Notes under the pieces: model-generated
What the model was told of the DNA's origin: nothing
Seen by the model: the letters and a program-made list of their open reading frames with translations, nothing else
The model's database searches: none
In this document: positions 56,771 through 64,000 of the stretch, one piece after another
How positions within the stretch are numbered: position 1 is the stretch's first letter
Layout: each line of letters opens with the position of its first letter
Position numbers and translations under genes: made by a program
DNA from: Streptomyces tardus
GTDB lineage: Bacteria > Actinomycetota > Actinomycetes > Streptomycetales > Streptomycetaceae
Direction: 5' to 3'
Assembly: GCF_018101125.2 (NCBI RefSeq)
Contig: NZ_JAELVF020000001.1
Span: 931,095-995,094, forward strand
Length of the DNA stretch: 64,000 nt

Positions 56771-57139
56771 TCATGCCTCGGCTACGACCACCGCCGAGGC
56801 CACCCCGGCGTCATGGCTGAGCGACAGATGCCAGTTGCGCACACCCAGCTCGGCCGCGCGCTCGGCCACCGTGCCCCGCACGGTGAGCACCGGGCGGCCG
56901 CTGGCCTCGGTGTGCACCTCGGCGTCGGTCCAGCGCAGTCCGCCGGGTGCGCCGAGCGCCTTGGCCAACGCTTCCTTGGCTGCGAACCGGGCGGCGAGCG
57001 ACGCGACGCCACGCCGTTCGCCGCTGGGCAGGCACAGCTCGCCGCTGGTGAAGAGCCGATCCGCCAACTCCGGTGTCCGCGCGAGGGATTGCGCGAACCG
57101 CTCGATCTCGGCCACATCGATGCCGACCCCGACGATCAC
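56771..57139 (-). CDS. acpS: holo-[acyl-carrier-protein] synthase
   Basis: 122 aa. [19 protein letters not shown] (metal Asp) and [14 protein letters not shown] with [14 protein letters not shown] at the end. Attaches phosphopantetheine to ACP. 66 bp downstream of glmS, same strand. Confidence 0.96.
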   Translation of the reverse strand: MIVGVGIDVAEIERFAQSLARTPELADRLFTSGELCLPSGERRGVASLAARFAAKEALAKALGAPGGLRWTDAEVHTEASGRPVLTVRGTVAERAAELGVRNWHLSLSHDAGVASAVVVAEA

Positions 57140-57205
57140 CGTGCGCTCATTTCGTCTCGACGATCACGACTCTGCTGCGGCACCGCACGCGACCCGGGCC
57201 CGTGC

Positions 57206-59053
57206 TCATTCGACGGTGACCGACTTCGCCAGATTGCGCGGCTGGTCGACCTCGTTGCCCCGGGCGGTGGCCAGCTCGCAGGCGAAGACCTGCAACGGCA
57301 CCGTGGCGACCAGCGGCTGGAGCAGCGTCGGCGTCACCGGAACCCGTACGAGGTGGTCGGCGTACGGCTCCACCACGGTGTCGCCCTCCTCGGCGATCAC
57401 GATGGTCAGCGCCCCGCGCGCCCGTACCTCCTGGATGTTGGAAACGATCTTGTCGTGCAGCACCGAGCGACCGCGCGGCGAGGGCACCACCACCACGACC
57501 GGCACCCCCTTCTCGATCAGCGCGATCGGGCCGTGCTTGAGCTCGCCGGCCGCGAAGCCCTCGGCGTGCATGTAGGCGAGCTCCTTGAGCTTGAGCGCAC
57601 CCTCCAGTGCCACCGGGAAGCCGACGTGGCGGCCGAGGAAGAGCACCGTGTCCCGGTCGGCGAGGCTGCGGGCGAGCTCCCGCACCGGCTCCATGGTGTC
57701 CAGGACGGCCTCGACCTCGTCGCCGATCCGGGCCAGCTGCCCGATGACCGACTGGATCTCGTCGCCCCACTTGGTGCCACGCACCTGGCCGAGGTAGAGC
57801 GCCACCAGATAGCAGGCGACCAGCTGCGTCAGGAACGCCTTGGTCGAGGCGACCGCGACCTCGGGGCCCGCATGGGTGTACAGGACCGCGTCGGACTCGC
57901 GCGGGATGGTCGAACCGTTGGTGTTGCAGATCGCGAGGACCCTGGCGCCCTGCTCGCGGGCGTGCCGCAGCGCCATCAGGGTGTCCATCGTCTCCCCGGA
58001 CTGGGAGATCGCGATGACCAGCGTCCGGGAGTCCAGAATCGGGTCGCGGTAGCGGAACTCACTGGCCAGCTCGGTCTCGCAGGGCACCCGCGTCCAGTGC
58101 TCGATGGCGTACTTGGCGATCATGCCGGCGTGGTACGCGGTGCCGCAGGCGACGATCACGACCTTGTCGGCCTCGCGCAGCACCCGCGGCGGGATGCGGA
58201 TCTCGTCCAGGTGCAGCTGGCCCGCCCCGTCGATCCGGCCGAGCAGGGTGTCGGAGACGGCCTTGGGCTGCTCGGCGATCTCCTTGAGCATGAAGTAGTC
58301 GTAGCCGCCCTTCTCGGCGGCGGAGGCGTCCCAGTCGACGTGGTACTCGCGCACCTCGGCGGCGGCGCCGTGGAAGTCGGTGACCTGCACGCCGTCCCTG
58401 CTCAGCTCGACCACCTGGTCCTGGCCCAGCTCGATGGCGTCCCGGGTGTGCTCGATGAAGGCGGCCACATCGGAGGCCAGGAAGGTCTCGCCGTCCCCGA
58501 CCCCCACCACAAGCGGCGAGTTGCGGCGGGCGCCGACGACCGTGTCCGGCTGGTCGGCGTGCACGGCGACCAGAGTGAAGGCGCCCTCCAGGCGGCGGCA
58601 GACCTGCCGCATGGCCTCGCCGAGGTCGCCGCAGGAGGAGAAGTTCTCGGCGAGGAGGTGCGAGACGACCTCGGTGTCGGTCTCCGAGTGCAGTGCGTGG
58701 CCGCGCTCGGCGAGCTCGTCGCGCAGCGCGGCGAAGTTCTCGATGATGCCGTTGTGGACGACGGAGACCCGGCCCGCGTTGTCCAGATGCGGGTGGGCGT
58801 TGGCGTCGGTGGGGCCGCCATGGGTGGCCCAACGGGTATGCCCGATACCGGTGTTGCCGTCGGGCAGCGGACGCTCGTCGAGCACCTTCGTCAGATTGAC
58901 CAGCTTCCCGGCCTTCTTCGCCGCGGCCAGCCCACCGTCGGCGAGAACCGCCACACCGGCGGAGTCATAGCCCCGGTACTCCAGCCGCCGCAGACCGGCG
59001 ATGACCACGTCGAGGGCGGACTGCCCTCCTACATATCCCACGATTCCGCACAT
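57206..59053 (-). CDS. glmS: glutamine-fructose-6-phosphate aminotransferase
   Basis: 615 aa. Mature N-terminal Cys2 in MCGIVGYVGGQSALDVVIAG, GHTRWATHGGPTDANAHPH, SIS domains with ISQSGETMDTLMALRHA, and terminal NLAKSVTVE. Makes glucosamine-6-phosphate, which glmM (2 kb away) converts on. Confidence 0.97.
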   Translation of the reverse strand: MCGIVGYVGGQSALDVVIAGLRRLEYRGYDSAGVAVLADGGLAAAKKAGKLVNLTKVLDERPLPDGNTGIGHTRWATHGGPTDANAHPHLDNAGRVSVVHNGIIENFAALRDELAERGHALHSETDTEVVSHLLAENFSSCGDLGEAMRQVCRRLEGAFTLVAVHADQPDTVVGARRNSPLVVGVGDGETFLASDVAAFIEHTRDAIELGQDQVVELSRDGVQVTDFHGAAAEVREYHVDWDASAAEKGGYDYFMLKEIAEQPKAVSDTLLGRIDGAGQLHLDEIRIPPRVLREADKVVIVACGTAYHAGMIAKYAIEHWTRVPCETELASEFRYRDPILDSRTLVIAISQSGETMDTLMALRHAREQGARVLAICNTNGSTIPRESDAVLYTHAGPEVAVASTKAFLTQLVACYLVALYLGQVRGTKWGDEIQSVIGQLARIGDEVEAVLDTMEPVRELARSLADRDTVLFLGRHVGFPVALEGALKLKELAYMHAEGFAAGELKHGPIALIEKGVPVVVVVPSPRGRSVLHDKIVSNIQEVRARGALTIVIAEEGDTVVEPYADHLVRVPVTPTLLQPLVATVPLQVFACELATARGNEVDQPRNLAKSVTVE

Positions 59054-59062
59054 GCACGCAGC

Positions 59063-59248
59063 CTACGACGAGGGAAGTTCCTCCTCGTCGGCCATGCCGT
59101 CCTTCGCTTCGTGCAGAAGGGTCAGATATTCAGCCTCCTCGCAGCGCGGCTTGCTGCCGACGACGTACAGGTCCAGCGCGTGCTGAAGGTCCCCGGCGAG
59201 GTCTTCGTCGGGGAGCTCTTCTATGAGTGCGTCGAAGTGCGATGGCAT
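59063..59248 (-). CDS. small conserved acidic protein upstream of glmS
   Basis: 61 aa: MPSHFDALIEELPDEDLAGD, then LQHALDLYVVGSKPRCEEAE and YLTLLHEAKDGMADEEELP. Predicted helical and acidic, no known domain. Ends 9 bp before the glmS start on the same strand, so co-transcription is likely. Confidence 0.7.
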   Translation of the reverse strand: MPSHFDALIEELPDEDLAGDLQHALDLYVVGSKPRCEEAEYLTLLHEAKDGMADEEELPSS

Positions 59249-59433
59249 ATCGGCCCCCTCAGGGCTGCGGACGGTGAGGGGAATCTACGCTTCCGCCCGG
59301 GGTGCGTACAGAGGTGCGCACAAATCTACGAAAGTTTCCCGTTCCCCGACAAAGAAGCAGGTCAAAGCCGCCCCAAGCGGATGCCCACGCACCCCGAGAG
59401 GAAGCCCGCCGGCCCGCTGACCACAATGGAGCC

Positions 59434-60450
59434 GTGGCCAGCCAATCCGCGGTGACCGCCGCCCTCACCGAAGCCGCCGGCCGGCGCGGCGACAGCAGCC
59501 GCCGCCGTACGGGGGACCCGACGCCGTACGTGGACCTCAGCCGCGAGGAGTGGAGCTCCCTGCGCGAACGCACCCCGCTGCCGCTGACCGCCGCCGAGCT
59601 GGAGCACCTGCGCGGCCTCGGCGACGTCATCGACCTCGACGAGGTGCGCGAGGTCTACCTCCCGCTCTCCCGGCTGCTCAACCTCTACGTCGGCGCCACC
59701 CACGGACTGCGCGGCGCGCTCAACACCTTCCTCGGCGACGGCGCCCAGCCCGGCACCCCGTTCGTCATCGGCGTCGCCGGTAGCGTCGCCGTCGGCAAGT
59801 CCACGGTCGCCAGACTGCTGCGCGAACTCCTCGCCCGCTGGCCCGAGCACCCCAAGGTCGAACTGGTCACCACCGACGGCTTCCTGCTGCCCAACGCGGA
59901 GCTGCACCGCCGCGGCCTGATGTCCCGCAAGGGGTTCCCCGAGTCCTTCGACCGACGGGCCCTCACCCGCTTCGTCGCCGCGGTCAAGGCAGGGAAGGAG
60001 GAGGTCAGCGCACCGGTCTACAGCCATCTGATCTACGACATCGTCCCCGGCGAGCGGCTGGTCGTCTCCCGCCCGGACATACTCATCGTCGAGGGGCTGA
60101 ACGTGCTGCAGCCCGCGCTGCCCGGCCGGGACGGCCGCACCCGCGTCGCGGTGGCGGACTTCTTCGACTTCTCGCTCTACGTCGACGCCCGGGCCGACGA
60201 CATCGAGCAGTGGTACCTCGAACGCTTCCGCACCCTGCGCCGTACGGCGTTCCAGGACCCCTCGTCCTACTTCCGCAAGTACACCGAGGTCTCCGAGGAC
60301 GAGGCGCTGGAGTACGGGCGCACCATCTGGCGCACCATCAACCGGCCGAATCTGCGGGAGAACATCGAGCCCACCCGCGGGCGGGCCGGCCTGGTGCTGC
60401 GCAAGGGCGGCGACCACAAGGTGCGCCGGCTCTCGCTGCGCAAGCTCTGA
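59434..60450 (+). CDS. coaA: pantothenate kinase (type I)
   Basis: 338 aa from GTG 59434. P-loop [40 protein letters not shown], and [20 protein letters not shown]. First step of CoA synthesis. The start is set by family length; the ribosome site (GGAG) is close. Confidence 0.96.
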   Translation: MASQSAVTAALTEAAGRRGDSSRRRTGDPTPYVDLSREEWSSLRERTPLPLTAAELEHLRGLGDVIDLDEVREVYLPLSRLLNLYVGATHGLRGALNTFLGDGAQPGTPFVIGVAGSVAVGKSTVARLLRELLARWPEHPKVELVTTDGFLLPNAELHRRGLMSRKGFPESFDRRALTRFVAAVKAGKEEVSAPVYSHLIYDIVPGERLVVSRPDILIVEGLNVLQPALPGRDGRTRVAVADFFDFSLYVDARADDIEQWYLERFRTLRRTAFQDPSSYFRKYTEVSEDEALEYGRTIWRTINRPNLRENIEPTRGRAGLVLRKGGDHKVRRLSLRKL

Positions 60451-60609
60451 CCCGGCCGCGTCCACACGGGCGCCGGCCAACCCGGGACGGCGTGCGGCGG
60501 AGCCGCCGCACCGGGCACGCGCTCCCGTACCGGGCAGGAGCTGCCGTACCGGGCAGGAGCTGCCGTCGGGCCCGGGCCGCCGCAACGGGCCCGAGCCGCG
60601 AGAGACGGT

Positions 60610-62004
60610 CTAGCCCAGGGAACTCTTGACCACGTCGGCCAGTCGCTGGGCGACCGCGCGGGCCTGCTCCAGATCGGCGGCCTCGACCATCACCCGTACC
60701 AGCGGCTCCGTGCCCGAGGGCCGCAGCAACACCCGTCCGGTGGCGCCCAGTTCACGCTCCGCCTCGACCACGGCGGTGGCCAGCTCGGCCGAACTGGTGA
60801 CCCGGGTCCGGTCGACCTCGGGCACGTTGATCAGCACCTGCGGCAGCCGCTCCATCACGGTGACCAGCTCGGCGAGCGGTTTGCGGGTCGCGGCCACCCT
60901 GGCCGCGAGCATCAGCCCGGTGAGGGTGCCGTCGCCGGTGGTGGCGTGGTCGAGCACGATCACGTGCCCCGACTGCTCGCCACCGAGCGAATGGCCGCCG
61001 CGCTTGAGTTCCTCGAGCACGTACCGGTCGCCGACCGCGGTCTGGAGCAGCTGCAGCCCGACGGCCTCCATCGCGAGCTTGAAGCCGAGGTTGGACATCA
61101 CGGTGGCCACCACCGTGTCGTTGCGCAGGGTGCCTGCTTCCTGCATGCCGACCGCGAGCACCGCGAGGATCTGGTCGCCGTCGATCTCCGCGCCGTCGGC
61201 GTCCACCGCGAGGCAGCGGTCCGCGTCGCCGTCGTGGGCGACGCCGAGATCCGCGCCGTGCTCCACGACGGCCGCGCGCAGGCCCTCCAGATGGGTGGAG
61301 CCGCAGCCGTCGTTGATGTTCAGTCCGTCGGGGGCCGCGGCGATCGTCACCACCTCGGCGCCGGCGCGCGCGAACGCCTCCGGGGAGACCCGGGCGGCGG
61401 CGCCGTGGGCACCGTCGATGACGACCTTCAGCCCGTCCAGACGGTTCGGCAGCACACCCAGCAGGTGCGCGACATAGCTGTCGAAGCCCTCGTCGTACGT
61501 CCGCACCCGGCCGACGCCCGCACCGATCGGACGCTTCCACGGCTCACCCGTGGAGTGCTCGCGGTAGACGGCCTCGATACGGTCCTCCAGCTCGTCGGCG
61601 AGCTTGTGCCCGCCGCGCGCGAAGAACTTGATCCCGTTGTCCGGCATCGGGTTGTGGCTGGCCGACAGCATCACGCCCAGGTCAGCACCGAGCGAACCCG
61701 TCAGATACGCGACCGCCGGCGTCGGCAGCACGCCCACCCGCAGCACGTCCACACCGGCGCTGGCGAGTCCGGCGACCACGGCCGCCTCCAGGAACTCGCC
61801 CGAGGCACGCGGGTCGCGGCCCACCACGGCCACCGGGCGCCGCTCGCCCGAGGTGGTGCGTTCCGGCGCCGGCTCTCCGCCACCGGTGGGTCCTGCTTCG
61901 GTCAGCACGTGCGCGGCGGCGACCGAGAGACCGAGCGCCATCTCGGCCGTCAGCCCGGCGTTGGCGACGCCACGCACTCCATCCGTACCGAAGAGTCGTC
62001 CCAC
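60610..62004 (-). CDS. glmM: phosphoglucosamine mutase
   Basis: 464 aa. [20 protein letters not shown], active Ser loop [19 protein letters not shown], metal loop [13 protein letters not shown] and [16 protein letters not shown]. About 12 residues longer than usual because of a Gly/Pro/Glu/Thr insert at ~40-55. GTG 62004 with GGAGGAC upstream. Its first 184 bp and upstream DNA are duplicated in inverted orientation next door. Confidence 0.96.
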   Translation of the reverse strand: MGRLFGTDGVRGVANAGLTAEMALGLSVAAAHVLTEAGPTGGGEPAPERTTSGERRPVAVVGRDPRASGEFLEAAVVAGLASAGVDVLRVGVLPTPAVAYLTGSLGADLGVMLSASHNPMPDNGIKFFARGGHKLADELEDRIEAVYREHSTGEPWKRPIGAGVGRVRTYDEGFDSYVAHLLGVLPNRLDGLKVVIDGAHGAAARVSPEAFARAGAEVVTIAAAPDGLNINDGCGSTHLEGLRAAVVEHGADLGVAHDGDADRCLAVDADGAEIDGDQILAVLAVGMQEAGTLRNDTVVATVMSNLGFKLAMEAVGLQLLQTAVGDRYVLEELKRGGHSLGGEQSGHVIVLDHATTGDGTLTGLMLAARVAATRKPLAELVTVMERLPQVLINVPEVDRTRVTSSAELATAVVEAERELGATGRVLLRPSGTEPLVRVMVEAADLEQARAVAQRLADVVKSSLG

Positions 62005-62429
62005 CGTTGTCCTCCGAGCTGTCGAGCTGTGTGGTCGGCCGCCTGCGAGTGCGACGGTCGCGGGGCGCGGCCGGTTCCCCGCCCTTCCGCCGGGCCGGGG
62101 AAGTCATGTGATGTCCGCCGTGCGATGCACGACGGACATCACATGACTTCCCCGGCCCGGCGGAAGGGCGGGGAACCGGCCGCGCCCCGCGACCGTCGCA
62201 CTCGCAGGCGGCCGACCACACAGCTCGACAGCTCGGAGGACAACGGTGGGACGACTCTTCGGTACGGATGGAGTGCGTGGCGTCGCCAACGCCGGGCTGA
62301 CGGCCGAGATGGCGCTCGGTCTCTCGGTCGCCGCCGCGCACGTGCTGACCGAAGCAGGACCCACCGGTGGCGGAGAGCCGGCGCCGGAACGCACCACCTC
62401 GGGCGAGCGGCGCCCGGTGGCCGTGGTGG
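61821..62429. repeat. giant inverted repeat covering the glmM 5' end (297-bp arms)
   Basis: Arms 61821-62117 and 62133-62429 are exact reverse complements wherever compared along their length; the 15-bp centre (62118-62132) contains the palindrome GTGC-GAT-GCAC. The left arm is the true glmM start and leader, the right arm an inverted copy. Identity breaks abruptly at 61820/62430. Confidence 0.95.
62246..62429 (+). pseudogene. inverted partial copy of the glmM 5' end
   Basis: Reads [17 protein letters not shown] to GERRPVAVV, identical to glmM codons 1-61, from GTG 62246 with the duplicated GGAGGAC site. After 62429 the frame runs into the rpsI terminator and antisense of rpsI, so only a nonsense fusion could be made. 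Confidence 0.9.
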
Positions 62430-62521
62430 ACGCCCCGGCGGCACGCTCCGTGCTCGCCGGGGCGTTCCCGTATCGGGGCGCCCCCGGCGAGCACGGAGCG
62501 TGCCGCCGGGGCGTCCACCAC
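62423..62521 (-). terminator. 40-bp-stem hairpin after rpsI
   Basis: Perfect inverted repeat: 62423-62462 pairs with 62482-62521 around a 19-nt loop, beginning 14 bp past the rpsI stop. Likely terminates the rplM-rpsI operon. Its outer GTGGTGG overlaps the end of the glmM duplication. Confidence 0.85.
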
Positions 62522-62535
62522 AGCCAGGGGCCGGG

Positions 62536-63063
62536 TCAGCGCTTGCTGTACTGCGTACCCTTGCGCGCCTTCTTGAGACCGGCCTTCTTCCGCTCCACCG
62601 CACGGGCGTCACGGGTGAGGAAGCCGGCCTTCTTGAGCGGGCCGCGGTTGTTGTCCACGTCCGCCTCGTTCAGCGCACGGGCCACGCCCAGGCGCAGCGC
62701 GCCGGCCTGACCCGAGATGCCGCCGCCGGAAATGCGGGCGACGACGTCGTAGCGGTTGTCCAGCTCGAGCACCTTGAAGGGCTCGTTGACTTCCTGCTGG
62801 TGCACCTTGTTCGGGAAGTAACCGTCCAGCGCGCGGCCGTTGATGCGCCACTGGCCGGAGCCCGGCACGATGCGGACGCGGGCGATGGCGTTCTTGCGGC
62901 GGCCGGTGCCGGCTGCCGGCTGGGGCTCACCGAACGGTGCGGCGAGGGACTCGGAGGTGTACTCACCGGCGACCTCGGGGGTCTCGGTGGTGTACTCCTC
63001 GAACTCCTCGCCGGTGTGCTCGGCGTTCTCGGTGTTCTCGACGGTCTCAGCGGTCTCAGCCAC
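62536..63063 (-). CDS. rpsI: 30S ribosomal protein S9
   Basis: 175 aa. The first ~50 residues are an acidic Glu/Thr-rich extension typical of actinobacteria; S9 proper runs from [20 protein letters not shown] to [11 protein letters not shown], whose tail reaches the P-site tRNA. Follows rplM by 41 bp. Confidence 0.98.
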   Translation of the reverse strand: MAETAETVENTENAEHTGEEFEEYTTETPEVAGEYTSESLAAPFGEPQPAAGTGRRKNAIARVRIVPGSGQWRINGRALDGYFPNKVHQQEVNEPFKVLELDNRYDVVARISGGGISGQAGALRLGVARALNEADVDNNRGPLKKAGFLTRDARAVERKKAGLKKARKGTQYSKR

Positions 63064-63104
63064 GGAATTCCTCAGCTTCTCTTCGTCTAGGGGTGTGGCC
63101 GGAC

Positions 63105-63548
63105 TTACTGCGCGACCTGGGTGATCTCGAACGGGACCGGCTGCTGAGCAGCGTGCGGGTGCTGGTCACCCGCGTACACCTTCAGCTTCGAGAACATCTG
63201 ACGGCCCAGGGTGTTCTTGGGGAGCATGCCCTTGACGGCCTTCTCGACGGCCTTCTCCGGGTTCTTCTCCAGCAGCTCGTCGTAGCGCACGGAGCGCAGG
63301 CCGCCCGGGTAACCGGAGTGGCGGTAGGCGAGCTTCTGGGTCCGCTTGTTACCGGACAGGTGCACCTTGTCGGCGTTGATGATGATGACGAAGTCACCGG
63401 TGTCGACGTGGGGCGCGTACACGGGCTTGTGCTTGCCCCGCAGAAGGGTGGCCGCCTGAGAGGCCAGACGCCCCAGGACCACGTCCTGGGCGTCGATGAC
63501 GTGCCACTGGCGCTGGATGTCGCCGGGCTTGGGGCTGAACGTACGCAC
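63105..63548 (-). CDS. rplM: 50S ribosomal protein L13
   Basis: 147 aa from GTG 63548: [52 protein letters not shown], ending FEITQVAQ. First gene of the L13-S9 operon. Confidence 0.98.
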   Translation of the reverse strand: MRTFSPKPGDIQRQWHVIDAQDVVLGRLASQAATLLRGKHKPVYAPHVDTGDFVIIINADKVHLSGNKRTQKLAYRHSGYPGGLRSVRYDELLEKNPEKAVEKAVKGMLPKNTLGRQMFSKLKVYAGDQHPHAAQQPVPFEITQVAQ

Positions 63549-63727
63549 GGTCGTAGCCTTCGCTTCTTCAGTGAGTGGGTCCTGACAAGGCCACCCGGAG
63601 ATCACGACAGCCGAGACCGCGCGGCGGTGACGCATCCGCCCGCTGGTCGCTGGTCATCGTCCTGGTGGACCTGCGTAGCGGCCTCTCACCGTGAGATGGA
63701 GCAAGCCAATACGCATAACAAACAGGC

Positions 63728-63757
63728 AGACTACCGTCCGTCCGCCAGCAGGGTCAA
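63728..63757 (-). promoter_or_regulatory. rplM-rpsI promoter
   Basis: On the minus strand TTGACC (63757-63752), 18 bp, TAGTCT (63733-63728). It gives a leader of about 170 nt before rplM, long enough for autoregulatory RNA structure. The rest of 63549-63938 shows no gene. Confidence 0.75.
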
Positions 63758-63938
63758 AGCGGGTCCCCGCTCCCCCGTGCGGGTGACCGCCGAGCCCCCC
63801 GTCCGCCCCCGCGCACGCCGTGGGCCGAACTCCGGGAACCGGTGTCGGAGGAGGCTCTCCCCGGACCGCACGGACTCCTCCGGGCTGCGGGCCGCGAGCT
63901 CCTCCGGACCGCGAGCTCCGGGCTGCGGGCTGCTTGCT

Positions 63939-64000
63939 CAGCGGCGGCGGGCCACTCGGGTCTCGTCCCAGACCGGCTCCGAAGTCTCCCGCACCAGGCC
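63939..64000 (-). CDS. C-terminal fragment of a gene running out of the window
   Basis: The minus strand reads GLVRETSEPVWDETRVARRR and a TGA (63941-63939). Only 20 residues are visible; composition and position upstream of rplM fit a real gene, but the family cannot be named. Confidence 0.5.

Noticed and set aside
61682-62521. Long minus-strand frame through the palindrome
   Set aside because: It reads the glmM 5' region out of frame and the inverted copy; nonsense sequence.

Overview
The window reads as a chromosomal segment of a Streptomyces (very high G+C, GTG starts, WhiB-type and BldM-type developmental regulators, paired IMP dehydrogenases, groES/groEL1 with CIRCE sites). From about 20.4 kb to the end the gene order guaA - GMC oxidoreductase - succinic semialdehyde dehydrogenase - Ser/Thr kinases - glpD - guaB3 - guaB2 - ECF sigma - bldM/whiD - groEL1/groES - rimI/tsaB - tsaE - alr - nnr - acpS - glmS - coaA - glmM - rpsI - rplM is a conserved core block, mostly on the minus strand.

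Region 1 (1-1.7 kb): the end of a PspC/DesK-type sensor kinase and its LuxR-type response regulator. Region 2 (1.7-16 kb) is an accessory defence island: an AAA ATPase plus RloB pair (AbiL/RloAB-like), a type I restriction-modification system (hsdM, hsdS, hsdR), a YgjP-type zinc metallopeptidase behind hsdR, and an AIPR-family abortive-infection protein. A whiJ/abaA-type regulatory triplet (HATPase anti-sigma-like protein, XRE/DUF5753 regulator, DUF397 peptide) sits between hsdS and hsdR. Region 3 (16-20.3 kb) holds the remains of a SARP regulator and a four-gene operon encoding an amphipathic-repeat protein, an Asp23/Gls24 protein, a small GvpY-like protein and a GvpZ-like SRPBCC protein with an extremely acidic tail, without any gas vesicle structural gene in the window.

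Region 4 (20.4-35.5 kb): guaA, GMC oxidoreductase, SSADH, a membrane pseudokinase next to an intact PASTA-less Ser/Thr kinase, glpD, and a nucleotide sugar dehydrogenase in which the usual catalytic Cys position reads Gly. Region 5 (35.6-46.1 kb): guaB3, guaB2, an ECF sigma factor (ShbA-like), divergent bldM and whiD with a perfect BldN-type promoter in front of bldM, LysR/MOSC pair, SDR, groES-groEL1 under two CIRCE operators. Region 6 (46.2-64 kb): polysaccharide deacetylase, methyltransferase, the tRNA t6A genes tsaB/tsaE with rimI, a short gene under a DmdR/IdeR iron box, cell wall precursor genes (alr, glmS, glmM), CoA/ACP genes (coaA, acpS), metabolite repair (nnr), and rplM-rpsI.

The most striking structural feature is a near-perfect giant palindrome (297-bp arms, 15-bp centre) at 61821-62429: the 5' end and upstream region of glmM are duplicated in inverted orientation between glmM and rpsI, ending at a 7-bp microhomology with the rpsI terminator hairpin. 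It is either a recent fold-back duplication or an assembly chimera. All calls are from reading the sequence; no database search was run.
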